Assembly (NCBI RefSeq): GCF_030035675.1
Contig: NC_084500.1
Location: forward strand, 10,843,514-10,907,513
Origin: Rhineura floridana
Lineage: Eukaryota; Chordata; Lepidosauria; Squamata; Rhineuridae
Direction: 5' to 3'
DNA: 64,000 bases
A program made the translations under genes and the position numbers. The notes under the pieces are model-generated. The model ran no database searches. It was not told the origin of the DNA and saw only the letters and a list, made by a program, of their open reading frames with translations. Shown here one piece after another: positions 23,202 through 32,790 of the stretch (positions within the stretch are counted from its first letter, which is position 1; each line of letters starts with the position of its first letter).

Positions 23202-25239
23202 TATACGTCGCTTTTGTGGATCTAAAATCTGCCATTGATTCCATCCCGAGGGACAAACTATGGGACAAATTGGCAAAAATGACAATCGAGAAAAGACTGC
23301 TTCTTCTAATCTATAACCTCCATCTGAACACCTCACTACGCATCCGCTGTGGATGTGATGGGGGTCTGACCAACCCGATCCCCACAACAAAAGGGGTAAG
23401 ACAGGGCTGTGTCCTGGTGCCCCTACTCTTCAATCTCTTCTTGAATGATTTGAGAACAAGGTGCCTCTCCCCAAATCTCCATGCACCTAAAGTTAGTGAA
23501 CACAGATGCCCTATTCTGCTATATGCAGATGATGCAGCCCTTTTATCATTCTCTAAAGTCGGCCTTAAAGCCTGCTGCGTGTCTTTATGTCATACTGCAC
23601 TGACAATCATCCAACTATAAACTTTTCTAAAACTAAAATTATAGCTTTTACAAAGAGACCTATAGTATCCGAATGGACAATCAATGGCCAACAAATCACT
23701 CAAGTTATGTGTTACAAATACCTTGGCATTATGTTCCATTCCTCTCTCTCATGGGCTCCACACATTCGAGCTGCAGTTATGAGTGCGCGGACCACAACGA
23801 AAAATATTCTACGTTATTTTTACACTAAAGGGGGGCAGTTTATTCCCGCAGCTATTCAGGTTTTCAGAACTAAGATCACTCCACAATTACTTTATGGTGC
23901 CCCTCTCTGGATCAGCGCCTACAAACCCTCTATAGAATCAGTATTTTCAAACTTCTTGCGTCGAATTTTGGGTGTGCCAAGATGTGTTTCAAATGCCGCT
24001 CTCAGGTTAGAAGTTGACTGAACTTCAACTGAATGTCAAGCATGGTCTCTTGCGTTCAATTACTGGACCAAACTTACCTATAACTGTCCAACAGGATATT
24101 TAGCATTCCTATGGAAAGATTCCTATTTTTCCACGTGGATGAAAACCTTCCATGCTAAACTCCCTAGGTTAGGCTTCTCCCTAGAACACTTAGCCTTTCT
24201 AGACCCAGCAATGGTTAGACATACTATTCGAACCCAACTTAAAGATATAGATCATCAAAGCTCAATCGCTGCAGCATCCAAAATCTGCTCCCCCTTGCAT
24301 CACAATCTGAGTTTTGACCCTTTGAATCACGCCCAATATCTGGACTTCTTAATAGTTCCCAAATATCGACATGCATTCACCAAGGCTAGATTTAACTGTT
24401 TAACTTCAGCAATACTAGAAGGGAGATATCAGGGAATAGCATACAACCAACGCATTTGCCCTTGCAACGCAGGTGATTTAGAAACCCTCTTACATGTTTT
24501 TTTTGTTTGTCCACTATACTTATCTGAACGCAATAAATACATTATTCCAATTACAAAAAAGTATCCCAGTAAATCTCCTGAGTGGCTGCTAACTTGTCTT
24601 TTGAACAGCTCAAACAGGTCCCATACGTGGTCTGCTGCCAAATATGTATATGCAGCCCAACTCAAACGGTCCAAATCTTTTCTATGAAACTTTTGGCACA
24701 GTTTTTATATTCTTGTCCTATTTTATGCAGATGTATTTCATTTTACCTACTGTGCTATTCTACATATGTATTTTTGTCATATTTTATGCAGATTCATTAC
24801 ATGTTACTCAATGTATTACATATGTATTTTATTTTTTATTTTTTTTTCTCTATGGGTCTTTGACCGCAATAAATTTGAATTTGGATACTTATTTGGTTTA
24901 CCAAACGCCTGATCCTTGGCTGGGGAATATACATACCAGAAGGGAGGGCAAGGTAATTACCAAGGCTGAAGAGAAACAGTATCTAATGGTGGCAGCGGTG
25001 AAGGGAGGAATAATAACAATTCAAGTATCCAGAGCAACCCAGAGTTGTATGCGTTATCTATAAAGATACAAGGGGGTTGGGAACAGCATAAGCACGCAGT
25101 CACAAAAGTAACCAGCTAGAGAGAGACTCAGGCAAAGTCTGTGGGAGACTGGTGACTGGTGGTGCTGCCTAGCAGGGGGATCTAGTGAGATCTGTGCTAG
25201 AGCGGAGTGAGAAACCATATAAAGGACGGTCCGGACTGG

Positions 25240-25917
25240 TGGTATCCCTGGTGGTGCCTAGTGAAAGGCAGTAGCCACAAGCAGGTGGGAACCTGACAGG
25301 GAGAACCAGGGAAGGACGCCACATGTGTCTTTTTCACTGTGACTGTGTATAAAATGTTTTTAACTGTAACCGTGTTTTAGAATTTTTTTGGCTGTTTTCG
25401 GAATACTTTTCTTTTTTTCAGTTGTTTTTGTTGATCTGTTTGCCGCCCTGGGCTTTTTCAGGAGAAAGGGCAGGATATAAATTCAATAAATAAATGATCA
25501 GTAATGCATACCGAAGGGCTGTAGCTCAGTGGTTGAGCATCTGCTTTGCATACAGAAGATCTCCAGTTCAATCCCAGCATCCCCAGTCCTAGGAAGGACT
25601 GGGAGAGATTCCCAGTCTGAAACCCTGGACAGACCCTGCCAGTCAGTGTAGACAGTACTGAGTTAGATAGACCATTGGTCTGACTCCGCAAACATTCTAA
25701 GTTCTAGAAGCCTCCGAGCCAAGCTGAGCAAGCTGGAATGATTGGTTTTAAACAACAGTATAGACAGCAGATACAACAGAAACCAGGCAAAATGGAGAAA
25801 TCAAAAGCAGGATGTGGCGTCCTTCCCTGGTTCTCCCTGTCAGGTTCCCGCCTGCTTGTGGCTACTGCCTTTCACTAGGCACCACCCACCAGGGATACCA
25901 CCAGTCCGGACCGTCCT
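25240..25917. repeat. Duplicated block, copy B
   Basis: The twin of 1-678. Here the context is whole: the end of the solo LTR (to 25323), a 489-bp spacer with an L2-like tail (25339-25501) and a SINE (25520-25684), and the first 105 bp of the next solo LTR (from 25813). This copy is therefore probably the source. Confidence 0.93.
25520..25684 (+). mobile_element. tRNA-derived SINE (MIR/CORE-like)
   Basis: The same SINE as 281-445, carried along by the block duplication, with two or so differences. Confidence 0.75.
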
Positions 25918-26811
25918 TTATATGGTTTCTCACTCCGCTCTAGCACAGATCTCACTAGATCCCCCTGCTAGGCCAGCACCACCAGTCACGTCCTATAATC
26001 AATACTCCCAGAGACTTTGCCTGAGTCTCTCTCTAGCTGGTTACTTTTGTGACTGCATGCTTATGCTGTTCCCAACCCCCTTGTATCTTTATAGATAACG
26101 CATACAACTCTGGGTTGCTCTGGATACTTGAATTGTTATTATTCCTCCCTTCACCACTGCCACCATTAGATCAGAGGTTGGAAAAGTTACTTTTTTGAAC
26201 TACAACGCCCATCAGCCCAATCCAGTGGCCATGCTGGCTGGGGCTGATGGGAGTTGTAGTTCAAAAAAGTAACTTTTCCAAGCTCTGCATTAGATACTGT
26301 TTCTCTTCAGCCTTGGTAATTACCTTGCCCTCCCTTCTGGTATGTATATCCCCCAGCCAAGGATCAGGCCTTTGGTAAACCAAATAAGTATTTATTAAAT
26401 ATCAGAAATAACAAGATTAGTTTTAGAATGTTTCACAAGCGTGTGGTTTCATCTATTCCTGTTTTGTACTTGACTTATTATTAATCAGAACTCCAACTCC
26501 CTCTTTCTCCACACTCCTGACCTCCACTACCCCCAAACACCTCTTTCTCCACCCTACTAACATCCACCACCAAACACCTTCTTCTCCACCCTACTAACAT
26601 CCACCCTCAAACACCTCTTTCTCCACACTCCCAACATCCACCCAGATTCAACTGTCATTCTTCCATTTATACTCCCAGCCACTCAAACGCTCAGCCAATC
26701 ACCCAGCATTCTACTGCTCATGTACTCCCCCCTCCTCTTTCACTCCACTTACCATATGTCTTCTATATAAACAGCACTTACCATATTTACACTATAAGCA
26801 GGAACATCACA
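25813..26811 (-). mobile_element. Solo LTR (Gmr1-like Gypsy family) with a nested MITE
   Basis: Plus-strand reading TGTGGCGTCC...GGAACATCACA is the reverse complement of the family's sense LTR. CAGGA target duplications lie at 25808-25812 and 26812-26816. Length is about 875 bp without the MITE at 26172-26287. It forms an inverted pair with the LTR piece ending at 25323. Confidence 0.92.
26172..26287. mobile_element. hAT MITE, 116 bp
   Basis: Ends CAGAGGTTGGAAAAG...CTTTTCCAAGCTCTG form near-perfect terminal inverted repeats that extend through AACTACAACGCCCATCAGCCC. An 8-bp target duplication CATTAGAT (26164-26171 and 26288-26295) is diagnostic of hAT. It is non-autonomous. Confidence 0.93.
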
Positions 26812-26816
26812 CAGGA

Positions 26817-27285
26817 CACTTACCTTTGGATAAAACATTTATAGGAAAGACAGAGAAGGATGTGGTAGGGATGGACCTACGTCAAGGTGTGCATCAATTA
26901 AACCTCATCCCTGTTGGAAGTGGGGCAAGAGCAGCTCCTGTTTTGTTCTTTTGTTCATGTGCCAGAAGGGAGATAGAGTTAGGGTCCTTCAGATGGCTAG
27001 GCTTGCCTACCTTTACCTGGGATGCTCTGACTTCCTTCCTTCCTGATATGCTTAAGGAAGCTTATCTGCCCCTCCTCCCTTGGCCTTTTCCCTTCTTCTC
27101 TCCCTCGGCTGTCCAAGAGAGAGGGGACACCTTTGTCTTTGCTGTCTCCCTCTTGAACCACGAAGGCAACTCGCACACGTTGGTGTTGCTCCTCCAACTT
27201 CGTTAGAACTAGGTATGTCTTTCTATCTACTCTGTATTTCTATAAATAAAGTAGCTTTTCTTATTTTACTAAGTCTCAAGTCTCA
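26817..27285. other. Unassigned intergenic DNA, possibly an old LTR
   Basis: No gene is supported. Around 27115-27270 a C/T-rich stretch leads to CTATAAATAAAGTAGC and then TTATTTTACT, an arrangement resembling the R-U5 part of a retroviral LTR, but no second end is found. The open frame 26826-27206 has no recognisable motif. Confidence 0.25.
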
Positions 27286-27555
27286 AAGATGTTCCGTGGC
27301 GCAGAGTGGTAAGCGGCGGTAACGCAGCGAAGCTCTGCTCACGGCCGGAGTTTGATTCCAATGGAAGGAGGAAGTCGAATCTCCGGTAAAAGGGGTCGAG
27401 GTCCACTCAGCCTTCCATCCATCCGTGGTCGGTAAAATGAGTACCCGGCACATGCTGGGGGGTAAAGAAAGGCCAGGGAAGGAACTGGCAATCCCACCCC
27501 ATATATACGGAAACGACTCGCACTATAAGTGCGGGGACACCTTTACCTTTACCTT
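27286..27555 (+). mobile_element. Sauria-type tRNA SINE
   Basis: tRNA-like head (TTCCGTGGCGCAGAGTGGTAAG and GGAGTTTGATTCC), then GGTCGAGGTCCACTCAGCC, AAAATGAGTACCCGGC and GGCCAGGGAAGGAACTGGCAA, ending in ACCTTT repeats. Target duplications AAGTCTCA (27278-27285 and 27556-27563) flank it. SINEs of this type are a hallmark of squamates. Confidence 0.85.
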
Positions 27556-27689
27556 AAGTCTCAGTGATCTCAATGCAGGGTAAAAGCCTGCCATTAGGTA
27601 AACGCACACACTGGCACACACGCATCTCAGACTGTTGACAATCTCTGATAACATCTATACAAATTTACATAACAATCCCAGTCTGCTTC

Positions 27690-27872
27690 TGTGTTGGAAC
27701 TGCTTTTAAAGGTGTTTTTAAAGCTTGTTTTGTTTAAAGGAAGGTTTCTTGTAATATATTTTAAAGTCTGGTTTTATCATGTTTTAAGAGTGTTTTTAGT
27801 GCTTTTGTTTGCCGCCCTGGGCGCCTACTGGGAGGAAGACTGGGATATAAATCTAATAATAAATAAATAAAT
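27690..27872 (+). mobile_element. L2-like LINE 3' tail
   Basis: GTTTGCCGCCCTGGGCGCCTACTGGGAGGAAGACTGGGATATAAATC followed by AATAAATAAATAAAT. Confidence 0.65.
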
Positions 27873-28097
27873 CATATAAGGGGGAGATTCCACAGAATTG
27901 CCTGGGTGGTGACACCAAGTCTCAAAATCAATTTACTCTTGGGGGCATACCATCGCCCTGTCAGCAACCAAAATGCCCAAGATGGAGAATGAAATGAAGG
28001 AGGCACCCAAAGGAGGCAGTCTGGCTGCAATTACTGTCCCATAGAGTGGCTAAATGTGTAAACCATTCACAACAAAGAGGTAAAATTTCTAGATTTC

Positions 28098-28220
28098 CCA
28101 CCCTTTGGGCCCCCAGATGTTGCTGGACTGCAGTTCCCATAATTCCTGACCATGATGGCTGGGGCTGATGGGAAGTGTAGTGCAGGAACATCTGGGGACC
28201 TGAAGGTTGGGGAAGTCTAC
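28098..28220. mobile_element. hAT-like MITE
   Basis: Inverted arms CCCCAGATGTTGCTGGACTG and TGTAGTGCAGGAACATCTGGGG around GGCTGGGGCTGATGGGA. It is diverged. Confidence 0.6.
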
Positions 28221-28429
28221 CCTGAATGACTGTGCTCCAGAACAGCTGATCATGGAACCAACCACAGGAGAGGCAACCCTGGAATTAGTCTTAAAATATT
28301 GCTTAGGTCCTGGTGTGAGATATAAGTGGAAACAGTGACCACAGTGCTATCAAATTCAACATTTTTGTAAGTGGACAATTGTCAAGTCCGATATAGTTAC
28401 ATCTGACTTCAAATGAGGAAACTTCTCAC

Positions 28430-28590
28430 AACTGAGGCATTTTGGCATGTGTTTTTAAATTGTTTTTAAAAAAATTAAATTGTGTTTTTAAAATTTGTAT
28501 ATTTGTTTTTATTGTTTTTAATTGCTTTAAATTGTCCAGAGAGCTTCAGCTATGGGGTGGTATATAAATTTAATAAATAAATAGAGGGGA
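28430..28590 (+). mobile_element. L2-like LINE 3' tail
   Basis: T-rich tract followed by TTGTCCAGAGAGCTTCAGCTATGGGGTGGTATATAAATTTAATAAATAAAT. A sister copy is at 34380-34512. Confidence 0.7.
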
Positions 28591-28679
28591 ATGGTAAAAA
28601 AAGTTGAAAGGGAAAGTTAAGAGGGCCACATCCTTTTCCTAGAATGCTGCGGCGGTTTTCAAAACCACAATGATAAAAA

Positions 28680-29055
28680 CTCAGTTAGAATGTGTACTGG
28701 AGGAGAGCTTTGCACATACCATGGACTACGGAAAAGAGCAATAATTGGGTGTTACAACAAATTAAACCAGAACTGTCACTAGAAGCTAAAACAATGAAAC
28801 TCGGGTTATCATACTTTGGACACATAATGAGAAGACACGATTGACTAGAAAAGACAATAATGCTGGGAAAAACAGAAGGGAGTAGAAAAAGAGGAAGGCC
28901 AAACAAGAGATGGATTGATTCCATAAAGGAAGCCACAGACCTGAACTTACAAGAACTGAACAGGGTGGTTCATGACAGATGCTACCGAAGGTCGCTGATT
29001 TAGAGGGTCGCCATAAGGCATAATTGACTTGAAGGCACATAACAGCAAACAATAT
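28680..29055 (+). mobile_element. BovB/RTE LINE 3' end, copy 1
   Basis: The translation gives KLGLSYFGHIMRRHD, MLGKTEGSRKRGRPNKRWID and DSIKEATDLNLQELNRVVHD with stops, i.e. the C-terminus of BovB reverse transcriptase. It ends in GGGTCGCCATAAGGCATAATTGACTTGAAGGCACATAACAGC. Confidence 0.85.
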
Positions 29056-29264
29056 ATACGGACACACACAGAATGTTATACCAGTTATACATATATCTCT
29101 GGAAATGTATATACTAACTACAATGGAAAGCAACAGACTTTTTCTCACTGAGCCGATGTGAAAAAATGGACAGAAAAATTTAACATGATAGTAAAGCAAA
29201 AGGAAACTGGGTCAAAGGTGTTCAAAGCAGAATCTTGCACTCCAACTCTTGTGTACATCTACTT

Positions 29265-29700
29265 CAGACTTGGCCCACACAAAAGGTAGCATCTAAAGCA
29301 AAAAAAACAGATAAGAGAAAAATCAACTCATTTGAAATGTGGTGCTGGAGGAGAGCTTTGCACATACCATAGACCGCAAAAAAGACAAATAATTGGGTGT
29401 TTGAACAAATTAAACCAGAACTATCACTAGAAGCTAAAATGATGAAACTGAGGTTATCATACTTTGGACACATAATGAGAAGACAGGATTCACTAGCAAA
29501 GAAAATAATGCTGGGAAAAACAGAAGGGAGTAGAAAAAGGGGAAGGCCAAACGAGAGATGGATTGATTCCATAAAGGAAGCCACAGACCTGAACTTACAA
29601 GACCTGAACAGGGTGGTTCACGACAGATGCTGTTGGGGGTCACTGATTCATAGGGTCACTGTGCTGCCTCCGCAGGGAGACTCCTTCTGTTGTGCTAAAG
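29265..29700 (+). mobile_element. BovB/RTE LINE 3' end, copy 2
   Basis: The same region as copy 1 and longer at the 5' side. The frame 29397-29717 is open (KLRLSYFGHIMRRQDSLAKK, MLGKTEGSRKRGRPNERWID). It lies 210 bp after copy 1 in the same orientation and looks about 90% similar by eye. Confidence 0.85.
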
Positions 29701-29964
29701 AAGTTATAGAACTCTAGAGGTCTGTCTCTATGCTCCCTTAGCCTTACAGTAACTTCCTGTCAGGTGACATCACCCCTTTCTTTAATTGGTTAGTTAGTTT
29801 TTCCCTCCAAAACCTACCTCAGTTTGGTTCAGTCATCAGTGAACCTAGCAGCAGGCCTAGTAGCCCCAGAGAACAACACTCCTTTTTTATCTCTCTCTCT
29901 CTCTCAGAAGTTACCTCTCCTCTGCTCAATCTACCTCTTCAACAATTCTACAATATAATTACCT
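29701..29964. other. Intergenic DNA, nothing identified
   Basis: A pyrimidine-rich stretch with a short CT run near 29890. There is no gene or recognised repeat. Confidence 0.4.
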
Positions 29965-30000
29965 GCCATCAGCAGGACCGGATTAAGCTGAGGAGGGCCC

Positions 30001-30822
30001 TGTGACACCCTTCCCTGGCTCTCCCTGTCAGGTTCCTACCTGCTCGTGGCTACTGCCTTTCACTAGGCACCACCAGGGACTCCACCAGTCCGGACTGTCC
30101 TTTTTTATGGTTTCTCTCTCCGCTCTAGCACAGATCTCACCAGATCCCCCTGCTAGGCAGCACCTCCAGTCACGTCCTGTAACCAATATTCCTAGAGACC
30201 TTGCCTCTCTCTATCTGGTTACTTTTGTGACTGCGTGCGTATGCTGTCCCCAACCCCTTTGTATCTATATAGATTACACATATAACTCTGGGTTGCTCTG
30301 GATACTTGAAATGTTATTAATCCTCCCTTTGCCGCTGCCACCATTCGTTACTGTTTCCCTTCAGCCTTGGTAATTACCTTGCCCTCCCTTCTGGTCTGTA
30401 TATTCCCCAGCCAAGGATCAGGCCTTCGGTAAACCAAAATAGTATTTATTAAATAACAGAAATAACAAGATTACTTTTATAATGTTACATAAGCGTATGG
30501 TTTCATCTATTCCTGAGGTACTTGACTTATTATTAATCCGAACTCTCACTCCCTCTTTCTCCACACTCTCCTGACATCCAACCCCAAACACCTTCCTCTC
30601 ACATCCACTAACCAACACCCACCTCCTAACAACGTCCACCGACTATATCCCACCTAGATTCAACTGTCATTCTTCCATTTATACTCCCAGCCATTCAAAC
30701 ACTCAGCCAATCATCCAGCATTCTACTGCTCATTTACTCCCCCTTCCTCTTTCATTCCACTTACCATATGTCTTCTATTTAAACAGCACTTACCATATTT
30801 ACAATAATACAGGAACATCACA
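30001..30822 (-). mobile_element. Solo LTR (Gmr1-like Gypsy family)
   Basis: TGTGACACCC...GGAACATCACA, 822 bp, flanked by GGGCCC (29995-30000 and 30823-30828). The sense strand has a TATA-type box (TATAAATGG near 30690) and AATAAATACT (near 30450). It is a fossil without genes. Confidence 0.92.
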
Positions 30823-30889
30823 GGGCCCTAGGCTGATTGGTGTTTGGGGGGCCCTTCTCCCTACCTTTCTGCTTCCCCCCCCCCGCAGG

Positions 30890-31068
30890 TTTGCCATCAA
30901 TCAAGATGGCGGCTGAGGTTTCCCTAAGGGGCTGAAGTGTCTGCTGCCATCTTGGTTGATGGCAGCAATGCGCTTGTGTAGCACGCATGCGTGCCATCAA
31001 CCAAGTTGGCAGCAGAGGCTTCAGCCCCTTAGGGAAACCTCAGCCGCCATCTTGATTGATGGCAAACT
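30890..31068. repeat. Long palindrome with repeated YY1-like motifs
   Basis: Two arms of about 75 bp (30890-30964 and 30992-31067) are nearly exact reverse complements around a 27-bp loop. They contain CAAGATGGCGGC (30902), GCCGCCATCTTG (31043) and two weaker versions, near 30945 and 30997. This core resembles the YY1 consensus. Confidence 0.8.
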
Positions 31069-31235
31069 GCAAAAAACAGCGGAGAAAAAGGTAAGTGAAG
31101 TGGGGGGATGGTGGGCGGTTTGGAAGCTCTTGTCCCGCAATAATTTTTTTTAGCTTATGCACGGGCCCCCAAGAGCTCCGGGCCCCTAGGCTTCAGCCTA
31201 CTAAGCCTAATGGATAATCCGGCCCTGGCCATCAG

Positions 31236-31640
31236 CCTTCATCATCATCATCACCATAAGTTCACCATCCCCAGAGACTACATTTTCTTTCAAGTTTCTG
31301 TATACCTTTGTTTTTTCTGGTTTGATAACATAGTTCTGATTAAAAGAGAGAGATTGAGTTGACCGTCTGGCAAAGTGAGTTTCAGAACCACGGGCTCAGA
31401 ATAGTAAAAAAGGAGCGTTTTACACTTCCTCTGAAGTCTTGAAAGCAAGTGAATTAGCATTTAACCCTCCTGCTAAAAAATCCACTCAGCTTCTCTTACA
31501 AGTTTCTGGCGTGCTTGTCTCACAAAGTAGCTGGGCCCATTGTGAGTGATCAGGAGACTTGTGTTTTGTTGTATGTAACTCCAAAGCAGAGTGGAAACTC
31601 ATACGCAGAGTTCTCCAACCCCCAGATGGCGCAGACGAAG
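31236..31640. other. Intergenic DNA, nothing identified
   Basis: No open frame with motifs and no recognised repeat. Confidence 0.4.
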
Positions 31641-31649
31641 CCAAGCAGG

Positions 31650-31785
31650 AGACAGAAGCAGAGCTTGGAAGTAACTTGTTACAAATAACAAGTGACTTGT
31701 AATTTATAGAACTAGCAATTTCCTCACTTTTCAGCAGCAACCGTAACGATTCCATCGTTACTTTGGAGAGTTACTTGGGGGGGGG
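31650..31785. mobile_element. Possible hAT-type left end
   Basis: CAGAGCTTGGAAGTAACTTGTTAC resembles the terminal repeat of the hAT MITE at 26172. No matching right end was found. Confidence 0.4.
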
Positions 31786-32018
31786 AGCAGGGGAAGTCTT
31801 CTGCTCCTCTGATTGGAGGATGAAAGACATGTGTCAGAAGCATGGGCTTCTGCGCAGCATTGCTCTTCCCTCGCTCTCTGTGTTAGGAGGCACGAGGGAG
31901 GAAGAGGAGAGAGAGAAAATTGCTACGAAAATGGACGGTGGAGGAAGGAAGGCGGACAGCAAGGATGGAGGAGAAGGCAGCAGCAGAATGAAGGTGAAGA
32001 GCTGTGGAGGTGAGTGGC

Positions 32019-32019
32019 G

Positions 32020-32051
<32 letters not shown>
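32019..32051. repeat. (GT)n microsatellite
   Basis: An uninterrupted TG run of about 30 bp. Confidence 0.95.
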
Positions 32052-32054
<3 letters not shown>

Positions 32055-32094
32055 CCTTTCTGGCTTGCAGGGGTGAACTCCGGACTCATTCCAG

Positions 32095-32490
32095 ATGGTG
32101 GATCTCCGCTCTCCCTCTCTTGCCACCTGCCCGCCCACTCGCACACTCCCTCACTTGCTCTACTGCCCCCCACCCCCACTCTTTCGCCCCACCCACTCTC
32201 ACCTCTCACTCATCCTGCCGCCCCCACCCCCTCCATCTGCCCTGCCACACACACCCTGCTTGCCCTGCCGCCCCTTGCCCTCTCCCCCCACCTGCCCCTC
32301 GCTCGCTCACTTGTCGTGCTGCCCCCCACTTTCTCTCTCTGCCCCCACCGGTCCCCCGCTTGCCCTGCTGCCACCCCACTCACCCTGCCACCCCCCGCTT
32401 GCCCTGCTGCCCCCCCATTCTCTTCCCCGCCTGTCCCCCGCTTTCTCACTCGTCCTGCTGCCCCCACCCCCTCACTCCCTCACTCGTCCT
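32095..32490. repeat. C/T-rich degenerate minisatellite
   Basis: Units such as CCCCGCTTGCCCTGCTGCC and CTCACTCGTCCTGCTGCCCC recur irregularly over about 400 bp. The open frames across it (e.g. 31763-32518) are low-complexity products. Confidence 0.8.
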
Positions 32491-32514
32491 ACTGCAAGCA
32501 ATTGAGTTGCAGAG

Positions 32515-32790
32515 TTGAGTCCGGAGTGCAGGACACGGAATAATGGGCTGAAATTGCAGGAAGCCAGATTTCGACTGGACATCAGGAAAAACTTCCTAAT
32601 TGTTAAAGCCATACGACAATGGAATCAATTACCTAGAAGGTAGTGGGCTCTCCCACATTGGAGGCATTCAAGAGGCAGCTGGACAGCCATCTGTCAGGAA
32701 TGCTTTGATTTGGATTCCTGCATTGCGCAGGGGGTTGGACTTGATGACCTTATAGACCCCTTCCAACTCTACTATTCTATGATTCTGAGT
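32515..32790 (+). mobile_element. CR1 LINE 3' end
   Basis: The sequence reads GAAGCCAGATTTCGACTGGACATC, then GGAGGCATTCAAGAGGCAGCTGG, then the CR1 end CCTTCCAACTCTACTATTCTATGATTCTGA. It matches the end of the long CR1 at 54100-54360. Confidence 0.92.

Larger units (their letters stand above)
15800..24687 (+). pseudogene. LINE ORF2: APE endonuclease-reverse transcriptase, interrupted
   Basis: The endonuclease motifs are LLSWNIAGW, FLQETW, IIMGDFNARIG, SVIDYAIIS and DSDHLPL. The reverse transcriptase has APGPDNIPPELL, IYKKGPRDDPTNYRPISLL and EQAGFRRGRS. After the chromovirus (17675-23201) it continues VAFVDLKSAIDSI, GVRQGCVLVPLLFNLFLNDL, LLYADDAALLS and YKYLGIMF, then the C-terminal CxxC-like tail up to 24687. 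Besides the insertion there are about four frame changes or stops: near 16,230, 23,600, 24,020 and possibly 24,100. It is inactive. Confidence 0.88.
13606..24884 (+). mobile_element. Near full-length APE-type LINE (I/Vingi-like?), split by a chromovirus
   Basis: Twelve-base target duplications ATACTTATTTGG (13594-13605 and 24885-24896) mark the ends. The start is CAGGACTTCCGGTGAGAC and the end is GACCGCAATAAATTTGAATTTGG. Without the 5.5-kb chromovirus it is about 5.75 kb, with a 5'UTR (13606-13984), ORF1, ORF2 and a 3'UTR. Two related 5'-truncated copies lie at 38737-40867 and 49291-53615. The endonuclease is of the APE type. Clade assignment to the I/Vingi group is a guess from the RT motifs. 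Confidence 0.88.
9796..25323 (+). mobile_element. Solo LTR (Gmr1-like Gypsy family) split by three nested LINE insertions
   Basis: The LTR begins TGTGATGTTCTTGC and ends GGACGCCACA, and TGTGT target duplications lie directly outside (9791-9795 and 25324-25328). No internal retrotransposon sequence remains, so it is a solo LTR. Its pieces are 9796-10075, 10683 to about 10741, about 13585-13605 and 24885-25323, together about 800 bp, as expected for the family. A TATA-type motif (GTATAAATGG, near 9937) and an ATTAATAAATACTT poly(A)-type motif are present. The gaps hold an L2 fragment, a longer L2 and a LINE that itself contains a chromovirus. It is a fossil without genes. Confidence 0.9.
29973..31227. 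mobile_element. Non-autonomous hAT element split by a solo LTR
   Basis: The termini CAGGACCGGATTA and TAATCCGGCCCTG are inverted repeats, and GCCATCAG is duplicated at both sides (29965-29972 and 31228-31235), as hAT transposition makes. Without the LTR it is about 430 bp. Its centre is a long perfect-looking palindrome (about 30890-31068). Confidence 0.92.

Noticed and set aside
31763-32518. A 251-codon proline- and cysteine-rich open frame
   Set aside because: It spans a GT microsatellite and a C/T-rich minisatellite. The frame is a low-complexity artefact.
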